Source of the DNA: Lumbricus rubellus
Taxonomy: Eukaryota; Annelida; Clitellata; Crassiclitellata; Lumbricidae
Direction: 5' to 3'
Assembly: GCA_945859605.1 (NCBI GenBank)
Contig: OX243816.1
Location: 1,825,577-1,889,576, forward strand
DNA length: 64,000 nt
This document shows positions 47,285-57,119 of this stretch, one piece after another. The position numbers and the translations under genes were made by a program. A model generated the notes under the pieces. The model was not told where the DNA came from. It worked only from the letters and a program-made list of their open reading frames with translations, and did not search any database. How positions within the stretch are numbered: the first letter of the stretch is position 1; each line of letters opens with the position of its first letter.

Positions 47285-50200
47285 TTCAATCAATCAAATC
47301 AAATCAAATACCATTTATTAAGGCAACAACCGTTGCACATTGATCAAGACAAAACAAAACAAAACAGAATAATAGCATTAACATTAATGATTAACATAAC
47401 AGAAAGAATAAACAGCGTATCATAAGAATAAACAGTACATTATAAAGCAAAGGATCGCATACGGTTGAGCACTTAAAGGGGAACCCCAAAGGGACAAGTC
47501 CCGCTATCAGAGGAACCCCAGTATCAATCGTTGGTGGAATGGCAGATCAGACATTGTAAACAGATTCAATACATATAGCTTAACTAATTATCTCAGTGCA
47601 AACATATGGGTACTGCTAGTCAGTTAAGAAATAAAAAGAAAAACAAGCTTGAGATTTCCAAACTGAAGTGATCATATTAGCAAACAAAGGTCAGAACAGC
47701 TGTGGCAAAAGGGAAACACTGTATGATACTCTGCAGGTCAGATCATGCACCCGAATACTTTAAAAGAAAGATCTCAGGTTAATACAGTTCAATGATCATT
47801 CTTCAGTTAGATATAACTTAAGAGCTCTCTTAAACCTGCTCAAAGTTGGAAGGGAGGTTATATCTAGTGGTAAAGAGTTCCATGTGATTGGGCCCTGGCA
47901 TTTAATGGAAAATAGCTTCGGATTGATTCTAGCAAAATCAGGTCGGTAATCAGCTGCATGTCTAGTGTAATGTTGATGCACAGAGGATGCCAATTTAAAA
48001 TAATTATTAAAACAAGGTGGTAACAAATTATAATATATATAATCAGTGGTCTTTCAAGGCACATTGGCTGAGCCAGACCTTAACGATATTGTCACTTTTA
48101 TTATAATTCAGAACAGCCACTGCTTCCATTGTTAATAATACTGTCGGTTACCAATGTTGATTGTTGAAGATAATAACAATTATTTTATAGCTATTAAAAA
48201 TAATAACAATATTATGGGACCATTCCCAACAATTCTGTGTTTCCTCTAATGTAATGTAATGTAATGTAATGTAATGTAATGCAATGTAATGTAATGTAAG
48301 TCTTCGATAATTTCCCGATGCCTACAAAAGCCATGCAAGTGAGATGAGCTTATTCACTGGTAGTGCTATATCAAGTCCACAATAGCCAAACTACCATGTT
48401 CACTACCGTGCTACGTCAAAATCCAAGGTAAAGCTGCGGTGGTCGTGTAGTGGAACCTGAGTAGAATCAGGATAGGATAAATAATGAAGAGATAATAAAT
48501 GTTGAAATCCTTGAGAAATTCCAACTACATTGGAGCATAAAAATAGCACATGCACAGTTGTACACACACACACATGTATATAGCACACACATGTATATAG
48601 CACACACATAATTAATATACACAAGTGATATTATAAAATCAGCTTGAACTAACTCGTGATGGGAACTCCGTTGATGAACCAGAAGTAATTGGGATTTGGG
48701 ACTCCCTCTCCTCTGCACGTGAAAACCGCCGTATCATTCACGGCCATGTCCACGGATTGTGGTTTCACCTCCCAGTACGGAGCGGCTGACAACAGAAAAT
48801 ATTGTGACTTCTATGCTGTGAGAATAACATTGAAATAAACTGTCGCTTGCTTTGTGCATTGGAAATATTCGATTTTGATCAGTATCTAAAGCGTACATCA
48901 TCACGGTACATGTACTTTTAAAATATCCGAAAAATACTTACCAATGACAACAAACCTATTATTATCATCAGCACTATTACCAGCTGCAGCACCTTAACCA
49001 TTATCATCATTATTGTTATAATTACTATTTTTGATGCTATCATATCACTGTCATAATCATCATTATTACTATCCTTATAATCATTATATTAGTTGTTATT
49101 ATTATCATCATCATAGGTTTGGTTGCACGGTGGATAGTTGCCAAGATTGTTTTCAACAACCAAAACTTCGACAATGATGCATAGTTTTCATTGCATTGAA
49201 CGTTTGACTCATCCACATTTACATGTGTTCATCGCATAGTATCTTTCGACAACAACACTCATGACTTGACGCAGCACTTACGAATAACCACCAACCCGAC
49301 ACTTTGCTCATATGCAACATTTGAGAAATGTTTGCGATAACGACTGAGATCAATACAACGCAATCATAATTATTATGTAATGTAAAAGCGCGAGACGTAT
49401 CATGATCCTCACATTCGACCGAGAGATCGAAGGAACGTCGGATAGGAACCATCGTTTGGTCGTTGATTCCCTGACACTCGTACCTCCCAGCATCGTCATA
49501 TTGCACGTCATCTATCGTCAGCTGCTGGCCAAAGCTTTCAAATCGTACTCTTCCTGACAACGGTTTGCCACTGCGATTCCAGTCAACCCTCGGCGTTGGG
49601 CTACAAGAAGAAAGTTTACAGAACATAACAGATTGTAGGCTAACTGTAGTTTTATAGGATATACTTGTTACGATTCGTCTACCTCAGAGGCAAAGGGGAC
49701 CACTCAGAGGCAAAGGGGACCACTCAGAGACAAAGGGGACCACTCTGAGGAAAAGGGGACCACTCAGAAGCAAAGGGGACCACTCAGAAGCAAAGGGGAC
49801 CACTCAGAGGCAAAGGGGACCACTCAGAGGCAAAGGGGACCACTCAGAGGCAAAGGGGACCACTCAGAGGCAAAGGGGACCACTCAGAGGCAAAGGGGAC
49901 CACCCAGAGGCGTATTGCAACTGTATTTGTTCCATTATTGCATTGCAACTGCGACGTTTACGTGCCATTCGTGGATCTGTTCACTTTGTCGATTTTTTCT
50001 TTTATGGTTCATGCCTTCATCTGTTCTCGTATTGACTACTGCAACTCATTGCTCATTGGCTTATACCAAAACTTCGCATCGCACCACTGCAGTCGGTGCT
50101 CAATGCATCTGCTCGCTTGATTGCTTGCTCCCTCATTTCTCTCACATTTCGTCTTGTATGACTGGATACCTTCCTTAGCTTCCTTAAACTGCCCGGATTC

Positions 50201-53200
50201 AATATAAAATTCTTCTTACCTACAAGATGTTCTTGGGTCAAGCTCCTCGCAACCTCTGTGATCTTATAAGGCGGCCTATCTCAACTACCACTGAACGTCC
50301 TCTCCGCTCTTTAGACCGTCATGACCTTCTTGTACCATGGTCTCGGACTGCTACTGCCCAACATCATGCCTTTGCTTCTATCGGTCAATTGCTTTTATTC
50401 GTACTCAGATCTTACCTGGAAGCACTGCTGTTTCTGCGCGTTTCCTTAAAACTTTTCTTTTTACAAGAAGATCTTCGCACTGGGAGCACCTCTGATTAGA
50501 TTGTTCTGTGAGATGCGCTTTATAAATCCCAAAATAGTATAGTATAGTATTTTACAGAATACAACATACTGAAACTACAGTTTACATAATTATATAGCAC
50601 AATGCAACCTACAGAAAATCACATATTTTAACTGCAGTTTATAGAAAATAGCATATTTTGACTGCAGTTTATAGAAAATAGCATATTTTGACTGCAGTTT
50701 ATAGAAAATAGCATATTTTGACTGTATGTTACCGAATGCAATAATGGAACAACAATAAACATTAATAAAATATAACACAATGTAACTTACAGAATGTAGT
50801 GGAAAGTACAGAAAAAAATCTGGAGGATTGAAATGAGTATAAGAAAAGGATGACGAGAAAGAGGATATCACAGAGAGAATGGATGACATAGCTTGCGAAA
50901 AAAAGCAATTACCATCCAGAGAAGATGCACTTAATCGTAACCGTCGCTCCACGAACGGCCACCTGTTGCGTTGGCGATTGCCACATGATCGCCGGTTGAT
51001 AATAAACGACCGACACTGCCAAACAAAACCAATAAACAAACAACATTTCACCAATTATTAAGATAACAAGGTCAGCAAATCTTCACTGTATAATACTACA
51101 AAATTAATGTGAAATGTCTAAGGGCTACATAAAAAATAATGATAATAGCAAAAGTGACCTAGGTAATGATAATTGTTTTAAATAAGATAAAATAAAGCCA
51201 ATCTGGAAATTTTCTTTTCTACACTAGTCTAGTTAATACTGACATAATTAAGCGACCCTGCATAACTTGGGCCAATTTAAAAAACCCAGTAAAAATGATA
51301 ATTATTTCCAAACAAATTTCATGACTTAAGAGATGTGCATGTGTAAAAATCAACTGCATGTTACCTCCTCTTGGAAAAATCTTGTTGTATTCGCCCTGTT
51401 GAATGCTGCGCATTGCTTTGTTCTGTGCAATGCACGTATACGTATTGTTGTTCTTGAAATCTTCATCCATAATGTTGACGAAGTTCAAGTTACCTGAAGG
51501 TGTTTTTATTAAAAAACAAGACAAAATTAATGTTGGAAACATGTTTCAGATCAACTGATAAATGAACACCAGTATATAAATATCAGACTCTAGGAAAGCT
51601 AATTAATAATAATGATAATAATCCTAAAAATAAAAGTGATCATAACTATACTAATATTCAGTCATATTCAAAATAATTCTATTGTGATGAATAACCACGA
51701 TATTGACAACTATCTAATAAGACTATCTTGAACATAATAAAGTGAATACAATTATACTAATATTCAGTCATATTCAAAATAATTCTATTGCGATGAATAA
51801 CCACGATATTGATATCTAAATATTAAGGCTATCTTGAACATAATAAAAGTGATCATAATTATACTAATATTCAGTCATATTCAAAATAATTCTATAGTGA
51901 TGAATAACCACGATATTGATATCTAAATATTAAGGCTATCTTGAACATAATAATAACTCATCTTCTTCCTTTGGATATTCATCTGATTGCTTTCGGTTTT
52001 CACGCACCATCAGACATTGATATTTTATGTGTTAGAGTCAGGCACTCTAGAAGTCACTAATCCACAGTGGCGTAGCAATAGGATGTGCAGGATGTGCAGC
52101 ACGTGCAAGTGTGTTGCTTGACTCGGGTTCTGCTGAAAATAAGATAGCCCTCCCATTTCTGGCTTGGCCGAACCAGGAGTGATCCAACACTTAGGCAATT
52201 AGTTTTAAGCTAGCAAACCCACGGCTGTAAAGCCGACCTGCGTGTCGTATTATAGTGGGTCGTATTCGTATAGCCTGTACCTATAATCATTCTGTGGTCT
52301 GTCAGATTGAATCATTAAAGAATATTATTATTATTATTAGAAACAAAATTTTAAAAAGCAATGACGGATAAAAAAACCTTCTGGATCCTGCGTCACTCGA
52401 TCGGACATATCGATCGGAGTGAATCGACTGCCTTCCGCGATCGTCGCCCAGAAGACGTCGGCTTTGGGAAAACTCGTTGGTGGAATGCACCTCAGCTGGA
52501 GAGATGATCCCAACGCAGGATAGTTGGACTTGATGGTCGACTTCTGGAATGGCTGGAGAACTGGAAGAACGTACATGTAATGTGAGAAGACAATGTATTA
52601 TTGTGTCTTAGAAACTTATGTGGCACCTTCTAGCACAAAAAGTGGATTCTAGAACACCTTCTGTAAGGTATATACTCGATTCTTACACACAACTAGGGCT
52701 TAAAGTGTGGCAGGAAGGTCATGGACGGCGTCCAGGAACTTGTTTTCAAATCTTTATGCCGTCCTTCCACTTATTTGGCCAGCACACCTGAAAATGTGAG
52801 GGGCGTCCAGGCAATTCTTTTTTACACTTTAAGCACTGCACACAACTACAGAACAACTACAACTACAGAGAATAAGGTATAAGGAATTAATGCTACATCT
52901 CACAGGCTGCAGACACTTTGCTATATTTTACAAACTGTATTTACACTGTTCTACGTTCCATAAACCGCAATTAAATCATGTTACATTCGATATTAACTCC
53001 ACTTACACCACGCTACATTCAATAAGCAGTCGCTACAGCGCGCTACACTCGGTAAACCGCATTTGCATTCCGACTCACTTGCTTGACGCAGATTCACTTT
53101 CACGGTGAGCGCAGTTCCAGCGACGTTATACGCGAAGCACTGGTAGATGGCCTCGTCTCGTGCAAGTGGTTTCGCAAAAATGAGAGTTCCCACTCCCGGC

Positions 53201-54864
53201 TGAATCGCAATTCGTCCGTCGTTACCACTTGGATCGAAATCCTTCTCGTTCATCTGCCACCGATACCTGATCGCAGAAACCAAACATCTACGTTGTACTC
53301 CTACTTCAAAACTGTTCTTCAAACCCCAACATATATAACAGCATCCCCATTGTCTGCTTCTCAAACGGACTAATTTTATAGATACCACTTGGTTTGGGAG
53401 CGCCATATATTGAGACCTTGCACAATAGACACCGGCACCATAGAACTCATACATCACAGCATCAAGGACAGCTCGCATTGAGATAAATCGGTTAGGTTTA
53501 ATAATCAAGTGAAGAAATAATGAAAAAAATGTTAAGAAGTAAATCTAAATTTATTGTCACAACAGAAAATGCACCAGAGAAGACCAGCATATTCAACGGA
53601 GCCAAATCAATTAAATCGACTCTAATCTAATCTTCCGTAATTTACCAATACCCATAAATGCACAACATTTGCACCTCAAATGATAAATTTAATCCAAACT
53701 CGTAATCCTTTGACATTTATAAGCGATACAACTGGATATTGAAGTGTTCAAAAGTCCACAAATAAACAATTGACCAATCTAGTGAATAATAATAAAATTA
53801 AAATGTGCCCTCAATCAATCAATCAAAATTTATATAGCACCACTTTATGATCCCTACTCAGAGGCTAAATACCTACTAAAACTCACAGACACATGCAAAG
53901 TTCAGCTTTGGGAAGCTCCTCTCTGATTTTATCCCACCTGTATTGTCATTAACTGTCAACAGTTTTATGATAGGGCTGGAAAGTAACACATGAAACTGGT
54001 TTTCACTAACGTTGGTTCAGGCTTTCCTGACGCGACACACGGCAGTTCGATACTTTCCAATTCACGGAAAGCCAAGTCTTTAAGCGGCTCCATCGTTATG
54101 AGTGGAGGAATCGTCACTGAAATTTCAACAACATACTAGTTAGATATATTTGTTGTTGCATTGAACAGAAGACAATACAACTGAACATGAGTGGTAGAAT
54201 ATTTAATGACATGAGTGGTAGAATATTTAATGACATGAGTGGTAGAATATTTAATGACATGAGTGGTAGAATATTTAATGACATGAGTGGTAGAATATTT
54301 AATGACATGAGTGGTAGAACCGATCCGCCACGTATATAATTAACAAATGCAATTTGTTATTGCTATTGTGTAGAATAGAGTGCTCAAATAATAAAATACA
54401 AAAAGAATAGCATAAAGAATAGAATACAGAGCAGAACAAAGAATAGAACAAAGAATAGAATAAATAATAAACTATACAATAGAGCATAGAACAAAGAGGA
54501 TTGTACTGATGCGGTATGCTACCATTAATTTCTCTCCTAGAGAAACTGCCCTAAGAATTTCCAAGCATCCGTGTCAAAACTGAAGTCGTCAAGCGTTGAG
54601 TAATAATTGTTCAAATGATTGAGCAATAATTAATTATTAAAACTGATTAATTCCTATTTAACTACCTTTGCGACCAAGTGGCGCAATCTCTCCTGGAGTT
54701 GTAGAGCTCCCGTCTGACTGCCCTAACGTGGTACTACTCATAAAGGTAGTGGTAGAAATGGTGGTAGAAATAGTGGTCGTATTGTCTTGAGCAGTGGACA
54801 GTTGACACCAAGTCAGACCGAGAAGAAGGATCCACCACCGAAGGTCGCATTGACGCATCATCAT
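30528..54864 (-). CDS. L1CAM: L1CAM/neuroglian-family cell adhesion molecule
   Basis: Twenty-three coding exons, phases all agreeing, 1306 residues: 54666-54864, 54011-54116, 53079-53266, 52378-52560, 51365-51493, 50913-51015, 49413-49600, 48654-48785, 46712-46855, 42084-42265, 41125-41215, 40275-40565, 39289-39665, 38635-38887, 37944-38071, 37167-37413, 36742-36864, 36324-36503, 35351-35470, 34775-34936, 31557-31688, 30963-31047, 30528-30705. Signal peptide (WWILLLGLTWCQLSTAQ) and a Thr/Ser linker; six Ig domains (residues ~67-645; Cys pairs such as IELPCVASG/AIYQCFAYN and KCIFSGCPTPRVDW/AGRYECQG); five FNIII domains (~646-1175); TM GWFYGIFIALFLIIVGLLAL (~1186-1205). Two exons per domain is the L1-family pattern. 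L1 proteins mediate adhesion and axon growth at the plasma membrane. The ~98-residue cytoplasmic tail lacks a clear FIGQY ankyrin motif and ends DTFV, a class I PDZ ligand. Confidence 0.93.
32023..33535. mobile_element. piggyBac-like element, about 1.5 kb, probably non-autonomous
   Basis: Termini CCCGTTCCCGCC (32023-32034) and GGCGGGAATGGG (33524-33535) are inverted copies with one mismatch. The right flank is TTAA (33536-33539); the left flank is TCAA, one change from the TTAA target of piggyBac transposases. Inside is a short open stretch (from 32288, ending in acidic DDEVKD) but no transposase. A SINE has inserted into it. It lies in an L1CAM intron. Confidence 0.7.
33058..33232 (-). mobile_element. 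tRNA-derived SINE, copy 3 (older)
   Basis: Reverse complement of the 19309/20748 SINE: tail with AGAGCGCCTCGGAGTAG, central GTGAAACTCCGATACAGTG, and B box GGTTCGAATCC. It is more diverged than the other two copies and truncated near the B box. It is nested in the piggyBac-like element. Confidence 0.8.
33690..34620 (-). mobile_element. non-LTR retrotransposon fragment (RT domain)
   Basis: The minus strand carries RT motifs in two frames: GIFIDLTKAFDTVNHKILL (conserved palm Asp in DLTKAFD) with YLSNRLQYVSVN, and downstream HVRETKFLGVLIIENLPW. Several frameshifts and stops show it is dead. It belongs to a different family from the 8995 LINE and shares its style with the 47285 fragment. It lies in an L1CAM intron, sense to the gene. 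Confidence 0.8.
35979..36145 (+). repeat. 22-bp minisatellite in L1CAM intron
   Basis: About 7.5 copies of TTTTGCACTTACATCTTAGT plus AA; two unit types alternate (CATCTTAGTAA and CATTTCAGTCA). Confidence 0.9.
37435..37570 (-). mobile_element. two LINE-tail-like segments in L1CAM intron
   Basis: GGCGCTATATAAAT appears in reverse complement at about 37440-37453 and again near 37538-37551, each beside a CAAACAG/CAAAGAG and GGAGGGAG context, suggesting a small tandem duplication of an element end. Confidence 0.5.
38508..38622 (+). repeat. 15-bp minisatellite beside an L1CAM splice donor
   Basis: About 7.5 copies of GGTACTCGGTACACT, ending 13 nt from the donor of exon 38635-38887. Read from the exon, the repeat stays open and in frame, encoding S-T-S-V-P units until a stop at about 38480. 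Confidence 0.9.
40126..40270 (+). repeat. 36-bp minisatellite, four copies, next to the Ig6 exon
   Basis: Unit CAAGACATGTCAATAGCGAC plus AACAGCGTTGCCTACC. It abuts the splice donor of exon 40275-40565. Confidence 0.9.
42279..42590 (+). repeat. (CAT/ATC)n-rich ~150-bp direct duplication
   Basis: Two copies of a block made of CATCATCAT runs, TTGTCGTTGTCATCATC, TACATTACTATTCATATTAC and TTGTATTGAAACATTCAT, ending GTGCCTCTAATAG. It lies upstream (in gene sense) of exon 42084-42265. Confidence 0.75.
42678..46433. mobile_element. hAT-like DNA transposon, 3.76 kb, decayed
   Basis: Perfect 15-bp terminal inverted repeats CAACGTTCCCTCTAA / TTAGAGGGAACGTTG and an exact 8-bp target duplication GTCATAAG (42670-42677 and 46434-46441) define both ends. 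An 8-bp duplication with CA...TG termini fits the hAT superfamily. The right subterminal region carries the perfect palindrome GCTGCGCGGCCGCGCAGC and other GCGCG words. Inside I see no intact transposase; several short frames are broken. A LINE tail relic lies at 44390-44445. It forms most of the 4.4-kb intron between exons 46712-46855 and 42084-42265 of L1CAM. Confidence 0.88.
44390..44445 (+). mobile_element. LINE 3' tail relic nested in the hAT-like element
   Basis: GGGAGCGCTTCTGAAAGG followed by AAGTGCTTTATAAAT and GATAAGATAAGAT, the usual family end with its simple-repeat tail. Confidence 0.65.
46933..46946 (+). promoter_or_regulatory. near-consensus X-box (RFX site) in L1CAM intron
   Basis: ATTACCATGGCAAC matches the palindromic RFX consensus GTTRCCATGGYAAC at 13 of 14 positions. 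A weaker relative, TCACCATGGCAAA, lies about 155 bp away at 47090. Function is inferred from the motif only. Confidence 0.4.
46988..47024 (+). repeat. (AT)n microsatellite
   Basis: Nearly pure AT run, self-complementary, in the intron upstream of L1CAM exon 46712-46855. Confidence 0.85.
47228..47283 (+). repeat. (TAA)n microsatellite
   Basis: About 17 TAA units, directly beside the 3' end of the minus-strand LINE fragment, so probably grown from its tail. Confidence 0.9.
47285..48100 (-). mobile_element. non-LTR retrotransposon 3' fragment (ORF2 C-terminus)
   Basis: The minus strand encodes the typical C-terminal block of an RT polyprotein: LPPCFNNYFKLASSVHQHYT, TRHAADYRP, GPITWNSLPLDI and LSRFKRALKLYL. 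The A/T-rich tail and (TAA)n follow at 47228-47300. It is 5'-truncated and not the same family as the WVGSASE LINE. Confidence 0.8.
48245..48300 (+). repeat. (TGTAA)n pentanucleotide repeat
   Basis: About ten copies of TGTAA with one TGCAA variant. Confidence 0.9.
49682..49911 (+). repeat. 20-bp minisatellite, about 11.5 copies
   Basis: Unit CACTCAGAGGCAAAGGGGAC, very homogeneous, ending where a LINE fragment begins. It lies in the intron between L1CAM exons 50913-51015 and 49413-49600. Confidence 0.95.
49915..50525 (+). mobile_element. CR1-like LINE 3' fragment in L1CAM intron
   Basis: The plus strand shows RT C-terminal motifs across frameshifts: FICSRIDYCNSLLIGLYQN, then DLLVPWSRTATAQHHAF and the terminal GSTSD, followed by TGCGCTTTATAAAT and an AGTAT microsatellite. 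Same broad family as the 8995 LINE but more diverged. Confidence 0.82.
50631..50735 (+). repeat. 30-bp minisatellite, about 3.5 copies
   Basis: Unit ACTGCAGTTTATAGAAAATA plus GCATATTTTG. Confidence 0.9.
51590..51960 (+). repeat. ~125-bp tandem repeat, about three copies
   Basis: Each copy holds ACTAATATTCAGTCATATTC, AAAATAATTCTATTG, TGAATAACCACGATATTGA and ATCTTGAACATAATAA. It is intronic in L1CAM. Confidence 0.85.
53812..53890 (-). mobile_element. LINE/SINE tail relic with (TTGA)n
   Basis: Reverse complement of GCCTCTGAGTAGGGATC and GTGCTATATAAATTTT, then TTGATTGA repeats. Confidence 0.65.
54185..54319 (+). repeat. 24-bp minisatellite, 5.6 copies, in L1CAM intron 1
   Basis: Unit ACATGAGTGGTAGAATATTT plus AATG, nearly identical copies, between coding exons 54666-54864 and 54011-54116. 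Confidence 0.95.
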
Positions 54865-54910
54865 AATGGATGGAAAGCTCGCGGAAAGATCCCGAGCAGA
54901 AAGACAGATT
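54865..54910 (-). other. L1CAM 5' UTR part of first coding exon
   Basis: A good acceptor (TTTATTTTCAG) precedes base 54910, 46 nt upstream of the ATG, so the signal-peptide exon is not the first exon and a non-coding exon must lie further upstream. Confidence 0.6.
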
Positions 54911-55995
54911 CTGAAAATAAAGAGTACAGTCTATATAAGTAGCCTGAGATTACTGTTTAGCCTTAAAACCTGTAGGAAATTTTCTTTACATGACACCTTG
55001 CTCAACATGATGGTGATCTACATTTTGTTTATTCAAGAAAATTAATTTGATATACTGTAACTTTTAAGGAAATGAAAAATGGAATAAACTATCTGTTTAG
55101 AACTGGAACATTAAATCAGCTTTAGTGACGATTGAATAAGGTGTATTGTGTTGTCTGTAATGTTGAATAAGGTGCATTGCATTGGTGTAGATGACCGAAT
55201 AAGGTGTATTGTAGATGGATGGATGTTGTATTATATTGCTGTGAGATGATGCACCTATTGATAGGCCTTCCCTGTCCCTGTGTATGACCTCATTATTGTT
55301 ACTAACATTGAGTCTTAAATATTACAACAATGACTAAAATGATTAAAATGACCACCATGATGACGGTGGACTGGTGGTGATAGCGACGATGGTGATGACG
55401 ATAATGATGATGCCTTAGTCTGAGACACTAAGCAGTTCTGAGCCAACTCGTTACGCATTGTTGCCTGAATTGCAGTCTTCATTGTCCACGGATTTGACCC
55501 AGCTTCTCATAACTATGTCTTGATATGTTGAATGGCTTCACTTCAAAGTGTCCATCCTCTAATATGTCTTTTCCCTCAATTACAATAGCGCTACAGAAGC
55601 CATTTGTTTATCGCTCATCAGTATCACGGTCCATGCATTTTAGTGTGTGGAGGTCAGAATAATTTTTAGGGCTAAAATCGTGCGCCCCCAAAAGTAAAAG
55701 TACACCGAGCTTGTAACTTCAAGCATGGCTGAAATACATGCGATCAAATTTCCTGGGCAGTTACCCGAGTAGCCTAGGCCTACTTCAAACGCACTCTGTG
55801 TGGAATTGCGATGCCCCAAACCATAATAACTTTAAAAAATCACCGATTGGGCGCATTGTTGAAGATTTCAATTAATATCCAAAGTGCTATATAAATCATG
55901 ATTCCTGAGATCCAGTGGTTGTTTATTTTAAATCAGATTTATAAAAACGATTAAATTTACAAACACAACAGTTTGTTACAAAATGTAGGTCATAC

Positions 55996-56250
55996 CTCAA
56001 AATCCAAATGCGGTTAGAATATCCACGCGATCTACATCTAAAATCGACTTAGAAGTGAGCAATAATAGTATCCGAATAGCGTAAAAATCTGCGACTTTAG
56101 AGCCAAAATATGAAGAAACTGAAACGATACTCCTAATACAATCAACACACCTTGACGGCTCGAAGCGACTACACCTGAGTTTGTTAACACGTGTCACGTG
56201 ATCGCTGTCCACCAATGGCGTCTCGGCAGAAGGGTCACCTATACCGCAGG
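55996..56250 (-). promoter_or_regulatory. candidate non-coding first exon and promoter of L1CAM
   Basis: A donor TTTTGAG|GTATGA ends a candidate exon at 55996. Upstream on the same strand are an E-box within GTCACGTGAT (56193-56202) and an inverted CCAAT box (about 56212-56217) in the least AT-rich stretch of the neighbourhood. The transcription start cannot be placed. Confidence 0.35.
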
Positions 56251-56499
56251 TAAAGGCTCTGGGAACGCAAACGGGCAAAATGGGGCCGGTGCGCTTAGTT
56301 ATCTAATACTATTAATTATAGAATTTATAGTAGGCCTATTAAATAACTATTTTACGGAGCATTGAAGCGAAGCACACGTTTCTAGCTTTTTCTAATCTTT
56401 CATTTCGTAATTGGGTCCATTCAGGCCTTTCAAGGCCGTAGCCTATTAATTAAGGCATGTTCAACCTGTTCGGCCGAACAGAGGCCCCACACTTTTGGG

Positions 56500-56986
56500 G
56501 GACAGTGGCGGCGCCAGGATTTTTGGTTTGGGGGCTGAAGCCCTAAGTCCTTCCTACCTCCCAGGGGTGCAACTATAGAAATTTTTCTTGAAGATGTTCA
56601 TATTTATTGCAAGCGCCGAAGGCGCGAAGCTGTGAGTGCCGAAGGCACGAAGCCCGTACCGACTAGGGGGTCTGAGGGAGCATCGTAAGCTCCCCAGCGG
56701 GGTCTGGGGCGGAGCCCCAGCCACCAACGCATTTCTAGCTCTGCTGATGTCAACTGGAGCCCTTTTAACGCTAGTTTTGACAGCTATTAAAATTTTATGC
56801 ACGATAAAAAATCATGAAAAGAACGGGGTCTGGGACGGAGCCCCAGCCACCAACTAATTTTTAAAGCTCTGTTGACCTCAACTGGAGCTCTTTTTAGGCT
56901 CTTTATGACAGCTATTTATGCAAGATAAAAGCATGACAATAACGGGATCTGGGGCGGAGCTGGCCTCAACTGAAGCCTTTTCAACA
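56500..56986 (+). repeat. hairpin-rich array, left part
   Basis: Begins CAGTGGCGGCGCCAGGATTT, a terminus style common in cut-and-paste transposons, then short hairpins GCGCC-GAA-GGCGC and GTGCC-GAA-GGCAC, GGGAGC-ATCGTAA-GCTCCC, and about 2.5 units of a ~118-bp repeat holding GGGGCGGAGCCCCAGCCACC and TTTTGACAGCTATTTATGC. The same unit continues at 63485-64000; the material between is inserted. Confidence 0.8.
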
Positions 56987-57119
56987 CTAGTTTTCTTCTT
57001 CTTTCTCTCTTCCGTCAGTCGTGCGACGACGATGAGGCTTTCACATGACTTCTCCAGACTTGTCTATTTCTGATGAGATCCTTTGCTCTTGGCATACTGA
57101 TATCCATCATCTTCAGATC

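Noticed and set aside
49682..49911. CRISPR-like regular repeat
   Set aside because: Units are directly adjacent with no unique spacers, and the context is a eukaryotic intron.
52060..52330. CAGTGGCGTAGC-type transposon terminus at 52065
   Set aside because: It resembles cut-and-paste ends, but no inverted partner or target duplication could be found nearby.
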